A program made the translations under genes and the position numbers. DNA of 21,107 bases from Pseudomonadota bacterium (lineage in GTDB: Bacteria; Pseudomonadota; Gammaproteobacteria; Burkholderiales; Burkholderiaceae_B), in the NCBI GenBank assembly GCA_023422555.1, contig JAFAGQ010000018.1:1-21107 (forward strand), written 5' to 3'. Every line of letters starts with the position of its first letter. The first letter of the stretch is position 1. This document shows, piece after piece, positions 1-6,537 of the stretch. The notes beneath the pieces were generated by a model. The model was not told where the DNA came from. It worked only from the letters and a program-made list of their open reading frames with translations, and made no database searches.

Positions 1-289
1 ATCCTATGGTACTGCGCAGTTTGCGCGGATATTCAATATTTCTATAGTCATGCATTTTGCTATCGAGGTTGATGACAACAATTTTGTCATTCCTGGTCAG
101 CTTGCTGTTTGTATAAAGAGAATTGCATATCGCTGCTGCTGTGCCGCTAGCCTGAAATATATAGAGTGTGGCGGTTTCTTCCCAGGGCTCGGTATCGGCG
201 ATCCTCTTGATTGCGTCGACCAATGAGCGATGCCGCATCTGAAAATTTTCATCTTTCTGAATGGAAAAAGTGACCAGGAAACTGTCCAT
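1..289 (-). CDS. Partial hypothetical protein, N-terminal 96 residues, possible Cas2/SinR-like fold
   Basis: The minus strand is open from an ATG at 289 to the window edge without a stop, giving 96 complete codons of the N-terminus. The protein begins MDSFLVTFSIQKDENF. It then shows a basic helix-like stretch (RHRSLVDAIKRI), a WEETATLYIFQ strand, a small-residue helix (SGTAAAICNSLY) and a KIVVINLD strand. This order (strand, helix, strand, helix, strand, with a central W and a final VVI.LD) resembles the small ferredoxin-fold proteins annotated SinR-like or Cas2-like, but that is inferred from pattern only. No strong ribosome-binding site precedes the ATG. The gene is divergent from the LysR gene at 458, and the 168 bp between them contain a 30-bp palindrome. 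Function unknown; the C-terminus lies outside the window. Confidence 0.7.
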   Translation of the reverse strand, partial: MDSFLVTFSIQKDENFQMRHRSLVDAIKRIADTEPWEETATLYIFQASGTAAAICNSLYTNSKLTRNDKIVVINLDSKMHDYRNIEYPRKLRSTIG

Positions 290-398
290 GTAAATTGTGC
301 TGAATTTCGTTTGTAATTTAGTTGTTACCAGGAGATCTGGGCGCATTTTCGGTCGCGGCTCTTGCCGTGTTCCTCTCGATAAGCACCAGATTTCCAGT

Positions 399-428
399 TT
401 TCGATATATAGTAGACTATATATCGAAA
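399..428. promoter_or_regulatory. Perfect 30-bp palindrome, candidate operator
   Basis: The arm TTTCGATATATAGT (399-412) is followed by a two-base centre AG and the exact reverse complement ACTATATATCGAAA (415-428). It lies 29 bp before the likely start of the LysR gene, in the divergent gap. Its AT-rich core contains TATATA on both strands, so it could overlap a -10 element. LysR proteins usually bind dyads of this kind near their own promoters, so autoregulation is the simplest reading, but no binding is shown. Confidence 0.7.
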
Positions 429-457
429 CCATACCCGAAATGGGGGAGATGACTCGC

Positions 458-1378
458 ATGTTGTTAAAGCAGCTTAGATATCTGGTTGCGCTCGCTCACG
501 AAAAACATTTTGGACATGCCGCACAGTCGTGCCATGTATCGCAGCCCGCATTCTCGGGCACGATTCGTTCATTGGAGCAGCATCTTGGTGTGACCATCGT
601 TCAACGGGGAAAGCGATTTCACGGGTTTACGCCGGAAGGAGAGCGCATTCTGAAGTGGGCACGAAGCATTGTTGCCGACTGTGAAAGTCTGCATCACGAA
701 ATTCAATCCGAGAATGGAGAAAAAACAGGCACCGTAAGAATTGGCGCCATCCCAACCACCATTTCTCTTATCGCATTATTTACCAATGTGTGCATAGAAA
801 AACATGAGCACATTCACCACAAGATATATTCCTTGTCCACTACCGAGATACTGAAGCAGCTTGAGGATTTCGAACTGGATATGGGCATTACTTATCTGGA
901 TGAAAACCTGAGCAGGCAGTTTGAAGGGGTTCCGTTGTTCACCGAAGATTATGTATTCATTACACGAAATAAAAATCCATTTCCTGATAGGGCGTCCATC
1001 ACCTGGCAGGAAGCCACGTCTGCACCATTGTGTCTGCTGACCCCCGACATGCATGCAAGACGCAGCATGAATGACGTATTCGACAAGGAAGGCCTGGATG
1101 TTGTCCCCGTTGTTGAAACGGATTCCATTTTTATGCTGTACGCACATGTGCGATGTGCAGGCCTGTGCAGCATTGTGCCGCGAGGTGTGCTGTGCCTGCA
1201 TGAAATGCGGGATGAGCTGATCGTAATTCCTGTCGAGCCGTTACTTCAGCGGCAGGTCGGAATGATTCTCTTGCGGGAGCGTCAGCGCAGTCCCGTCATG
1301 AGCACCGTGATTGATCAATTTATCGGATTGGGATTACGCGAGCGCGTTGCCATGTTGGGCCAGGAACCGTCCATATAG
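458..1378 (+). CDS. LysR-family transcriptional regulator, probably of the formate dehydrogenase operon
   Basis: This 306-residue LysR-type regulator has an N-terminal winged helix-turn-helix (about residues 1-60: LLKQLRYLVALAHEKHFGHA, then SQPAFSGTIRSLEQHLG). The substrate-binding domain runs from about residue 85 to the end. The HTH with HFGHAA and FTPEGERIL is of the type often found beside formate dehydrogenase genes in Betaproteobacteria (recalled from family knowledge). An ATG at 440 is also in frame. However, the Shine-Dalgarno sequence GGGGAG at 443-448 sits 9 nt before the ATG at 458, and MLLKQLRYLV is the usual start of such proteins, so 458 is preferred. The gene converges on the HPP/fdh operon, with 62 bp between the stops. 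The effector is unknown; formate is a guess from context. Confidence 0.9.
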   Translation: MLLKQLRYLVALAHEKHFGHAAQSCHVSQPAFSGTIRSLEQHLGVTIVQRGKRFHGFTPEGERILKWARSIVADCESLHHEIQSENGEKTGTVRIGAIPTTISLIALFTNVCIEKHEHIHHKIYSLSTTEILKQLEDFELDMGITYLDENLSRQFEGVPLFTEDYVFITRNKNPFPDRASITWQEATSAPLCLLTPDMHARRSMNDVFDKEGLDVVPVVETDSIFMLYAHVRCAGLCSIVPRGVLCLHEMRDELIVIPVEPLLQRQVGMILLRERQRSPVMSTVIDQFIGLGLRERVAMLGQEPSI

Positions 1379-1440
1379 AAATGACGCTGTTGACCTTGAT
1401 TACACAACAGGTGCTGAAAGCTGGGATATTGGTTTGTCGA

Positions 1441-1974
1441 TCAGGTTTCGGATCGGTTGACGATTTTCGCACTGCGACTGTCTTTGATCAGTTCAATCAC
1501 TTTCCAGTAAAGGCATGCAGTCAGGAGAATGGCACATGCGCCGGCCAGTGTCGGAAAAAGCAGAAATGACCATCCTGGTGTGCTCAGAAATATAACCAAA
1601 GCATTGCTTCCGGCAGGCGGATGGACGGTATCGGTCAATATCATGACCATGACCACAGTGGCGGTGGCCGCAGCCATCGGTATCCAGCCAGGACCCAAAA
1701 ACGTCAGGAACGTAAGGCCGATCAGAGAGGCCAGAAAATGGCCTCCGATCACGTTTCTGGGTTTGGAAAAAGGTCCTGCAGGAAATCCGAAAACCAATAC
1801 GCATGTCGCCCCAAATGACGCGATGATCCACATTTCTCCAGTACCTTCTGCGGCCAGACAAATGGTCAGTATGGCAATGAATGTGCCCAGCCCCACCAGG
1901 GTGACGCCAAACAGTTTCTGCACATAGCTGGCAGGCAATTTGAAAAAGGAACCGGAGCGTGGAAATAACATCAT
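1441..1974 (-). CDS. HPP family integral membrane protein
   Basis: The 177-residue protein has about five hydrophobic segments (roughly 22-41, 48-63, 76-95, 99-114 and 135-158) and the signature DTVHPPAGSNA, with the HPP triplet at 118-120. HPP proteins are small inner-membrane proteins; some plant and cyanobacterial members have been described as nitrite transporters. The first ATG overlaps the TGA of the formate dehydrogenase gene (ATGA, 1971-1974), so the two are translationally coupled. A second ATG follows directly. The tight link to formate dehydrogenase suggests handling of a small anion, perhaps formate, but that is inference. The length is normal for the family and no defect is seen. 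Confidence 0.88.
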   Translation of the reverse strand: MMLFPRSGSFFKLPASYVQKLFGVTLVGLGTFIAILTICLAAEGTGEMWIIASFGATCVLVFGFPAGPFSKPRNVIGGHFLASLIGLTFLTFLGPGWIPMAAATATVVMVMILTDTVHPPAGSNALVIFLSTPGWSFLLFPTLAGACAILLTACLYWKVIELIKDSRSAKIVNRSET

Positions 1975-3188
1975 GCTGGCTGCGCCTCCGCTTTATTGAA
2001 GCGAGCAGCTTCTTCAGCACCAGTTGTAGCATTGCCTTTGCTGTATGAATGCGCGCCAGCGCCGGCCAGCTGACCACTCTGGACAATGAGATACTCGTCC
2101 CGAATTGGGCGACCTTCGAAATAACTTTCCAGAATCTCGCGCGTACCGGCGGCATAACGCGCCTGTGCTGACAACGTCGATCCGGAAATATGTGGGGTCA
2201 TACCTTCATGCGGCATTGTCCGCCACGGATGGTCTTTCGGCGCGGGTTGTGGGAACCAGACATCGCCCGCATAACCGGCGAGCTGACCGTTCTCCAGTGC
2301 CTGAACGATGGCTTCGCGGTCACACAGTTTTCCTCTGGCAGTATTGATCAAATAGGCGCCTCTCTTGAAATTTTTCAAAGTTTGCGCATTGATCATATGC
2401 TCGGTCTCAGGATGCAAAGGACAATTGAGCGTGACCACATCACATACTTTTGTCAGGCTTTCAAGGCTGTCGTGATAAGTCAGATTCAGCTCTTTCTCTA
2501 CACTCTCTGGCAGGCGATGGCGATCCAGATAATGCAAATTGACATCGAAGGGTTTGAGCAGACGCAGAACACGCAAGCCAATACGACCAGCAGCAACTGT
2601 TCCGACCTCCATGCCTTCAAGGTCGTAGGAGCGCGCTACACAATCGGCAATATTCCATCCGCCTTTGCGGACCCAGTCGTGAGAAGGAATATAGTTGCGC
2701 ACCAGACCCAGAATCATCATGACGACATGTTCAGCTACGCTATGACTATTGCAATACGTGACTTCTGCAACGGTCACATTGTTTTCCATTGCCGCCTGCA
2801 GATCGGTGTGATCGGAACCAATGCCAGCGGTCACAATCATTTTAAGTTTCGGTGCTTTTGCAATGCGCTCTGCAGTCATGTAAGCCGGCCAGAAGGGCTG
2901 GGAAATAACAATCTCTGCATCATGCAGTTCACGATCCAGAACGCTATCGGCGCCGTCCTTGCTAGAAGTGACCACCAGCTCATGGCCATTGTCTTCCAGA
3001 TATTTTCGCAGTCCGAGTTCCCCGGAGACACTTCCCAATAGCGCGCCGGGTTTGAAATCAATGTTTTTGGGAGTCGGCAGAGTCTGCCCGTCAGGGTATC
3101 TATCCAGTTTCGGCAGGGTGTCGCGCGCGTAGCGCTGCGGATATCCGTCTACAGGGTCATCATAAAGAACACATACCACTTTGGCCAT
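1971..3188 (-). CDS. fdh: NAD-dependent formate dehydrogenase (metal-independent)
   Basis: This 405-residue D-2-hydroxyacid-dehydrogenase-fold enzyme oxidises formate to CO2 with NAD+ in the cytoplasm. It is close throughout to the well-known Pseudomonas sp. 101 enzyme. Counting from Met1, the catalytic and binding residues are at the expected places: N147, R285 (NTAR), Q314 and H333 (TPHISG). The AGRIGL nucleotide loop is at 200-205. D222 in YLDRHRLPE is the acidic residue that favours NAD+ over NADP+. The frame extends 13 codons further upstream, but MAKVVCVLYDDPVDG is the family start and GGAGA lies 8 nt before it, so 3188 is chosen. It needs no molybdenum. It is first in an operon with the HPP gene and is likely controlled by the LysR protein at 458-1378. 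Confidence 0.96.
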   Translation of the reverse strand: MAKVVCVLYDDPVDGYPQRYARDTLPKLDRYPDGQTLPTPKNIDFKPGALLGSVSGELGLRKYLEDNGHELVVTSSKDGADSVLDRELHDAEIVISQPFWPAYMTAERIAKAPKLKMIVTAGIGSDHTDLQAAMENNVTVAEVTYCNSHSVAEHVVMMILGLVRNYIPSHDWVRKGGWNIADCVARSYDLEGMEVGTVAAGRIGLRVLRLLKPFDVNLHYLDRHRLPESVEKELNLTYHDSLESLTKVCDVVTLNCPLHPETEHMINAQTLKNFKRGAYLINTARGKLCDREAIVQALENGQLAGYAGDVWFPQPAPKDHPWRTMPHEGMTPHISGSTLSAQARYAAGTREILESYFEGRPIRDEYLIVQSGQLAGAGAHSYSKGNATTGAEEAARFNKAEAQPA

Positions 3189-3298
3189 GATCAGTCTCCG
3201 TATTTTAAGAATCAATTTGAAAAGCAATGAATGAACATTGCCTTGGACTTCATGGTAAATAACAGAAATTTTGGCGTCTATTCGTATGTTTGGATCGA

Positions 3299-3319
3299 CT
3301 GATAACTACAACCTATCAG
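3299..3319. promoter_or_regulatory. Candidate LysR box (T-N11-A dyad) upstream of fdh
   Basis: CTGATA (3299-3304) and TATCAG (3314-3319) form a 6-bp dyad with a 9-nt spacer and contain an exact T-N11-A (T3303 to A3315). The site is about 110-130 bp upstream of the formate dehydrogenase start, in the gap between fdh and the plus-strand gene at 3433. It could be the activation site for the adjacent LysR regulator. Short dyads occur by chance, so support is modest. Confidence 0.4.
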
Positions 3320-3432
3320 GAAATTGCAAATGTGATATTCGCGAACCTGGTGTTTTGGATAGCCAATTTTTGGCATCAGTCCTGACTTGTCTGGGTACAA
3401 TCGAAGAACACCAACAACAGGAGGAGCTCGAC

Positions 3433-3654
3433 ATGGACATCAGCTATTCAAGATTCAACGAATCTCCAGTCATCATCAGTGCGGATGAAGATCTGGAAGA
3501 TGCGGAACCCATTTCTTTGAAGAAGCAGCTTGTATTTGAACTGGGTCTGTCGCTGGCTGATACTGACGGCGACGGTCTGACGTTAGAAGAAAATCTTGAC
3601 CTGGTACTGAGAGAGGCCGGCATCGACCCCTCGACAGTCAGGCTGGCAAACTGA
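3433..3654 (+). CDS. Small acidic protein with an EF-hand-like loop
   Basis: This 73-residue protein begins MDISYSRFNESPVII. Its ATG at 3433 is preceded by the strong Shine-Dalgarno sequence AGGAGG, 7 nt away. The same frame is open from 3271, but no ribosome-binding site supports an earlier start. The middle holds an acidic patch (SADEDLEDAEP). The second half has DTDGDGLTLEEN, which resembles an EF-hand or dockerin calcium loop (D at positions 1, 3 and 5, G at 6) but has N at position 12 where E or D is usual. No signal peptide or membrane segment is visible, so a cytoplasmic location is likely. The family is not recognised. The stop is 5 bp from the stop of the convergent lipoprotein gene. 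Confidence 0.75.
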   Translation: MDISYSRFNESPVIISADEDLEDAEPISLKKQLVFELGLSLADTDGDGLTLEENLDLVLREAGIDPSTVRLAN

Positions 3655-3659
3655 CGCCG

Positions 3660-4106
3660 TTATTTTGACGTCTTCGCGGCCACTTGCTTTGGTGCCACTT
3701 TGGCGACCGTTTTTATGGCCAGTTTGGGTGCTGGCTTGGCCGCGCCTTTGCCTGCTTTTTTGGATGTGTTTTTTGCGACTGTTTTCGAGGTGCTTTTCGC
3801 AGCGGTTTCTTTTGTTTCTTTGGCTTGCGGCTGCGTATCGGTTTTGACGACGGGCTGCGTTACGCTGCTTACGAGCCGAATTTTCTGATCCTGGTTCAGT
3901 CGTTTGGCTTCCTGCTCTGCATAACCGCGTTCATCTTTGTCATACGATCCTTCATACACACAGCTTTTACTCAATACTGCACATTCGTTGACGGTAAGAT
4001 CAGGGGCTGGTGGCTTCTCGACGGTTTTGACGTTGCTTGCGCACCCGCAAAGAACAGCGATCAGCGTGGATGCAGTCAGATTTCGGCTAAGGTTTTGCAT
4101 GAGCAT
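3660..4106 (-). CDS. Lipoprotein with a Lys/Ala/Pro-rich histone-H1-like tail
   Basis: The 148-residue protein starts MLMQNLSRNLTASTLIAVLCGC, a lipoprotein signal peptide with lipobox LCGC and predicted acylated Cys22. A short folded part with two cysteines (NECAVLSKSCVYEGSYDKDERGYAEQEAKRL) follows. From about residue 85 the sequence is almost entirely K, A, T, P, S and V in loose AAK/KTVAK/KPAPK repeats, like bacterial histone-H1-like tails. GGAG stands 9 nt before the ATG at 4106; an upstream TTG at 4130 is in frame but less likely. A basic tail on a membrane anchor could reach the peptidoglycan or other anionic polymers; this is inference. Function unknown. Confidence 0.8.
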   Translation of the reverse strand: MLMQNLSRNLTASTLIAVLCGCASNVKTVEKPPAPDLTVNECAVLSKSCVYEGSYDKDERGYAEQEAKRLNQDQKIRLVSSVTQPVVKTDTQPQAKETKETAAKSTSKTVAKNTSKKAGKGAAKPAPKLAIKTVAKVAPKQVAAKTSK

Positions 4107-4358
4107 AAAAGGGTGCTCCAGGATTGACAATCGAAATACTATAGCATGTGCAATTTTTCGTTACCGACATGGATACCGTCCGTAACGGGCAGTGGTAATA
4201 CTGGAAATTTCAATAGGTTTCGGATCGAGGCGTCGACGTCAAACTTCGTCAAAATTCAGCCACCTTTACCTTAATCTATGTTAAAGATATGGCATGAGGC
4301 ATTTTTACAGTGAATGCGGAAGGACAGCCTCTGGTTTTTCCGCGGAAAAGGTGAAATT

Positions 4359-4613
4359 ATGACCAGTGCAAATACAATTAAAGGTAAGGCCGAAGAGCTC
4401 GTTGGTAAAGGACAAGCTGCCCTGGGAGACGTTTTTGACGATCCGGAAATGGAGGCTGAGGGCAGGGTACGTCAGGCCAGCGGTCATGCGTCCTATACCG
4501 TGAATTCGTTTGTCGATTGTCTGGCTGACGGCACACGCAGCAATCCCCTTGGTGCATTGCTGGCGGCTGCGGCAATAGGGCTGGTACTTGGCCGTCATCT
4601 CTATAAAAAGTAA
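4359..4613 (+). CDS. CsbD-like stress protein with a YqjD/ElaB-type membrane tail
   Basis: The 84-residue protein has an N-terminal CsbD-like segment (NTIKGKAEELVGKGQAALGD, residues 5-24) and a charged middle. The C-terminal hydrophobic helix NPLGALLAAAAIGLVLGRHLYKK (residues 62-84) matches the tail of DUF883 proteins such as ElaB and YqjD, which anchor to the inner membrane and bind ribosomes in stationary phase. The start at 4359 has AAGGTG a few bases upstream; an extended frame from 4314 lacks support. The gene stands alone, divergent from the lipoprotein gene at 4106. A stress or stationary-phase role is likely from family knowledge, with the exact role unknown. Confidence 0.8.
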   Translation: MTSANTIKGKAEELVGKGQAALGDVFDDPEMEAEGRVRQASGHASYTVNSFVDCLADGTRSNPLGALLAAAAIGLVLGRHLYKK

Positions 4614-4645
4614 GATAGCCAGGGGGCATCAAGCCCAGTCTCTGG

Positions 4646-4694
4646 AAGGCGACTGTGTTAGCTGACCCCTTTGAGTCAGAAGAGAGGTCGCCTT
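4646..4694 (+). other. Nested inverted repeat downstream of the CsbD-like gene
   Basis: AAGGCGAC (4646-4653) pairs with GTCGCCTT (4687-4694). Inside, CTGAC (4662-4666) pairs with GTCAG (4675-4679), giving a long interrupted stem in RNA. It directly precedes a terminator hairpin at 4707-4739. It may be a structured 3' UTR or part of a small RNA. Confidence 0.5.
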
Positions 4695-4706
4695 AACTGG
4701 ACACAT

Positions 4707-4743
4707 GGACTGATTTCTGTATTGAGCAGAACTCAGTCCTTTT
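4707..4743 (+). terminator. Rho-independent terminator
   Basis: GGACTGATTTCTG (4707-4719) and CAGAACTCAGTCC (4727-4739) pair over 13 positions with one mismatch around a 7-nt loop. A short T run (4740-4743) follows. It would end transcripts from the CsbD-like gene. Confidence 0.7.
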
Positions 4744-4895
4744 CATATCTGTCTAATACTTTTGGGCCAAAATGCAATGTCGGTGGCCGACGACTGGAAT
4801 AGTGCAGATGCAGTTCTGTTCAGTCGGTGTTCAGCCGCGGTCCTGCAGGTCTGATAAAATGTGTGTTCTTCAATCTCCAGATATCAGGATCACAA

Positions 4896-5324
4896 ATGAA
4901 AATCAGTGCGCGCAATCAATTCCCAGGCAAAGTGAAATCCATACGCGCTGGCGCCGTCAATGATGAAATTGCGATCGAAATAGCAGCCGGTCAGCAGATC
5001 ATTGCCATTATTACAGAAAGCAGTACCAAAAATTTGGGGCTGACCGAAGGCAGCGATGTTGTCGCGCTCATCAAGGCATCTTCCATCGTTCTGGCCACGA
5101 ATGTTGACGGACTGGTTTTTTCTGCACGTAACCAGCTTTCGGGCAAAGTGATTTCTGCTACAAAGGGTGCTGTTAATGCTGAAGTGGTCCTTGACGCCGG
5201 CAACAATGTTCAGATCAGCGCTGTGGTAACCAACGCCAGCTTTGATTCTCTGGGGCTTGCAGAGGGCGTGCAGGCGGTTGCAATCTTCAAGGCATCCAGC
5301 GTAATTGTTGCTGCCAAAAAATAA
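4896..5324 (+). CDS. modG: Molybdenum-pterin binding protein with two Mop domains (molbindin, ModG type)
   Basis: The 142-residue protein is two tandem Mop (TOBE-like) repeats of about 68 residues. The first starts ISARNQFPGKVKSI and ends IKASSIVLAT; the second starts FSARNQLSGKVISA and ends FKASSVIVAA. The matched SARNQ..GKV and KASS motifs are the molybdate/tungstate oxyanion-binding elements of molbindins. The length equals that of Azotobacter ModG as recalled. It is a cytoplasmic protein that stores or buffers molybdate. The start at 4896 gives the expected MKISARNQ; the frame upstream to 4827 is not part of the domain. The ribosome-binding site is weak. It is monocistronic with a strong terminator behind it. 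No molybdoenzyme or modABC gene is visible nearby. Confidence 0.92.
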   Translation: MKISARNQFPGKVKSIRAGAVNDEIAIEIAAGQQIIAIITESSTKNLGLTEGSDVVALIKASSIVLATNVDGLVFSARNQLSGKVISATKGAVNAEVVLDAGNNVQISAVVTNASFDSLGLAEGVQAVAIFKASSVIVAAKK

Positions 5325-5393
5325 AATGAATGTTGCTGCGGCCAGTCATGCGTTGACTGAGCTATCCGCGGCAGAAAAATAACACATAAAAAT

Positions 5394-5426
5394 TCGGTCA
5401 GGACATCGCGCCTGACCGATTTTTTT
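5394..5426 (+). terminator. Strong rho-independent terminator after the molbindin gene
   Basis: TCGGTCAGG (5394-5402) and CCTGACCGA (5411-5419) form a perfect 9-bp stem with an 8-nt loop, followed by seven T (5420-5426). It may also act on the convergent small lipoprotein gene at 5487. Confidence 0.93.
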
Positions 5427-5486
5427 AACGTCTAATGAGACGCTTCGTCGCACCTGATGTGATAATGGTCGTTACGTCGACGCTAT

Positions 5487-5645
5487 TTACCAGTGAGAAC
5501 GTCCGCGGTCATGACGATCGTGGTTGTGACGGTCATGGTAGCCATCACGATCATGCCAGCGGCCACCTCGTCCATGATCGTGAACAATGCATCCCGATAA
5601 TAGAATTGCGGAAAGAACGATTGCGACTGTATTAATCAGCTTCAT
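5487..5645 (-). CDS. 52-residue His/Arg/Asp-rich lipoprotein
   Basis: A short minus-strand gene runs from ATG at 5645 to TAA at 5487. It is preceded by GGGGA about 6 nt before the start. The product begins MKLINTVAIVLSAILLSGC, a complete lipoprotein signal with lipobox LSGC and acylated Cys19. The mature part of only 34 residues is dominated by H, D, R and G in patterns such as HDRDGYHDRHNHDRHDRGRS, with ten histidines in total. Such a tail could bind metal ions (zinc, nickel or copper) in the periplasm, but that is inferred from composition. It faces the molbindin gene across a terminator. No family recognised. Confidence 0.78.
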   Translation of the reverse strand: MKLINTVAIVLSAILLSGCIVHDHGRGGRWHDRDGYHDRHNHDRHDRGRSHW

Positions 5646-5988
5646 TTTATATTCCCCATCTGGGTTGTAGACAATGCCTATGTTAAGGCAAGCAATCCGG
5701 AATAAATTTGCAGTTTCGTTAACGGGGTTTCAGCCTGTTACCTGTATCGTCGGGTAAACAACAGACAAATCTGTTATCCGGCTAATCCGTCATACACAGA
5801 CGGGGTCTCACGACATATTGCTCCTGGAGCCGGGTTTGCTGAAAAAAGAGGTGGCAGGCGATGCAGGCGAATTTTTCGTCGTTATTAATGCTGCACCGCG
5901 GGATTTTCAGTACCAGCTCAATTATCTCGGGTCATTTTCATTCCTGTTGGCAAGAAATAGTACTGGCAAATCGTCAGTATTGATGCCC
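5646..5988. other. 343-bp gap between two minus-strand lipoprotein genes
   Basis: No convincing gene is seen here. The DNA holds the promoter region of the 52-aa lipoprotein gene and the 3' end of the upstream unit. Small inverted repeats are present: ACAGA/TCTGT at 5761-5774, CCGTC/GACGG at 5787-5803, and TACTG/CAGTA at 5961-5979. On the minus strand the last is followed by a T-rich stretch, so it could be a weak terminator for the lipoprotein gene at 5989. None is strong. Confidence 0.4.
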
Positions 5989-6318
5989 TTATTGATTGGT
6001 TCTGTAGCTACCATTATTCTGGTTGTTCTGCCAGTCACGCACGCGATTGGGCTGATCGCTGCTGTTCCACTTGCCATCGTGTCGTGCGGGTTGACCCGTC
6101 ATACGCCCGCCATCGGTACGCTGACCCATGCCGTCATTACGGTAGCCTGGTCCATTGTGGTTGTTTGATGTGTTGCCCATGCGGTCATAACCTGAGCCGT
6201 CCTGATGATACCCGGGCCTGTCGGCACGATTGGAATATCTGTCATCTGATCCATGTGACGCGCAACCAGCGACGGCTGCAAGAGAAACAATAATTGCACC
6301 TGTTGTTAAGGCTTTCAT
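5989..6318 (-). CDS. Small lipoprotein with an Asn/Gly/Asp/Arg-rich mature part
   Basis: The 109-residue protein starts MKALTTGAIIVSLAAVAGC, a clear lipoprotein signal with lipobox VAGC and acylated Cys19. The mature region is low in hydrophobic residues and rich in N, G, D, R, Q and S (GYRNDGMGQRTDGGRM and similar), so it is probably disordered. AAGGAAAG lies just before the ATG at 6318; the frame extends upstream to 6378 without support. It shares its polar, signal-plus-short-tail design and orientation with the 52-aa lipoprotein at 5487, though the compositions differ. It is divergent from the metallophosphoesterase gene. Function unknown. Confidence 0.8.
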   Translation of the reverse strand: MKALTTGAIIVSLAAVAGCASHGSDDRYSNRADRPGYHQDGSGYDRMGNTSNNHNGPGYRNDGMGQRTDGGRMTGQPARHDGKWNSSDQPNRVRDWQNNQNNGSYRTNQ

Positions 6319-6537
6319 TGACTTTCCTTTTTGTGGTCCATGAGTTTTCAGTAAAACACAGCGAATCTTCGTTGGCAATCCACCTACGTATCGGAATGTT
6401 ACCCAGGCTATATGACGCCTATCCCGCGGGAAATTGCAGGTTTCTTTACACCGCGTACATCAATGTGAATTCCATTTTGCAATACAATCGCACAGTTATT
6501 ACACCCACGATAATGTGAACAGGATGAAGTTTTTCAT

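Noticed and set aside
1379..1440. Convergent terminator between the LysR and HPP genes
   Set aside because: Only a weak TGTTG/CAACA pairing with a long loop and no T run was found.
2190..3041. Long plus-strand frame of 283 codons
   Set aside because: It is fully antisense to formate dehydrogenase, which is certain by its conserved residues.
3271..3432. Upstream extension of the small acidic protein
   Set aside because: No ribosome-binding site supports it, it covers the candidate LysR box, and the AGGAGG site clearly points to ATG 3433.
4655..4705. Possible terminal inverted repeat of an IS3-like element
   Set aside because: The TGACCCC-like stretch recalls some IS ends, but no transposase fragment, matching second end or target duplication was found.
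5818..6168. Plus-strand 116-codon frame with hydrophobic stretches
   Set aside because: Its second half is antisense to the lipoprotein gene at 5989-6318, which has a ribosome-binding site and lipobox. This frame has no ribosome-binding site or recognisable domain.
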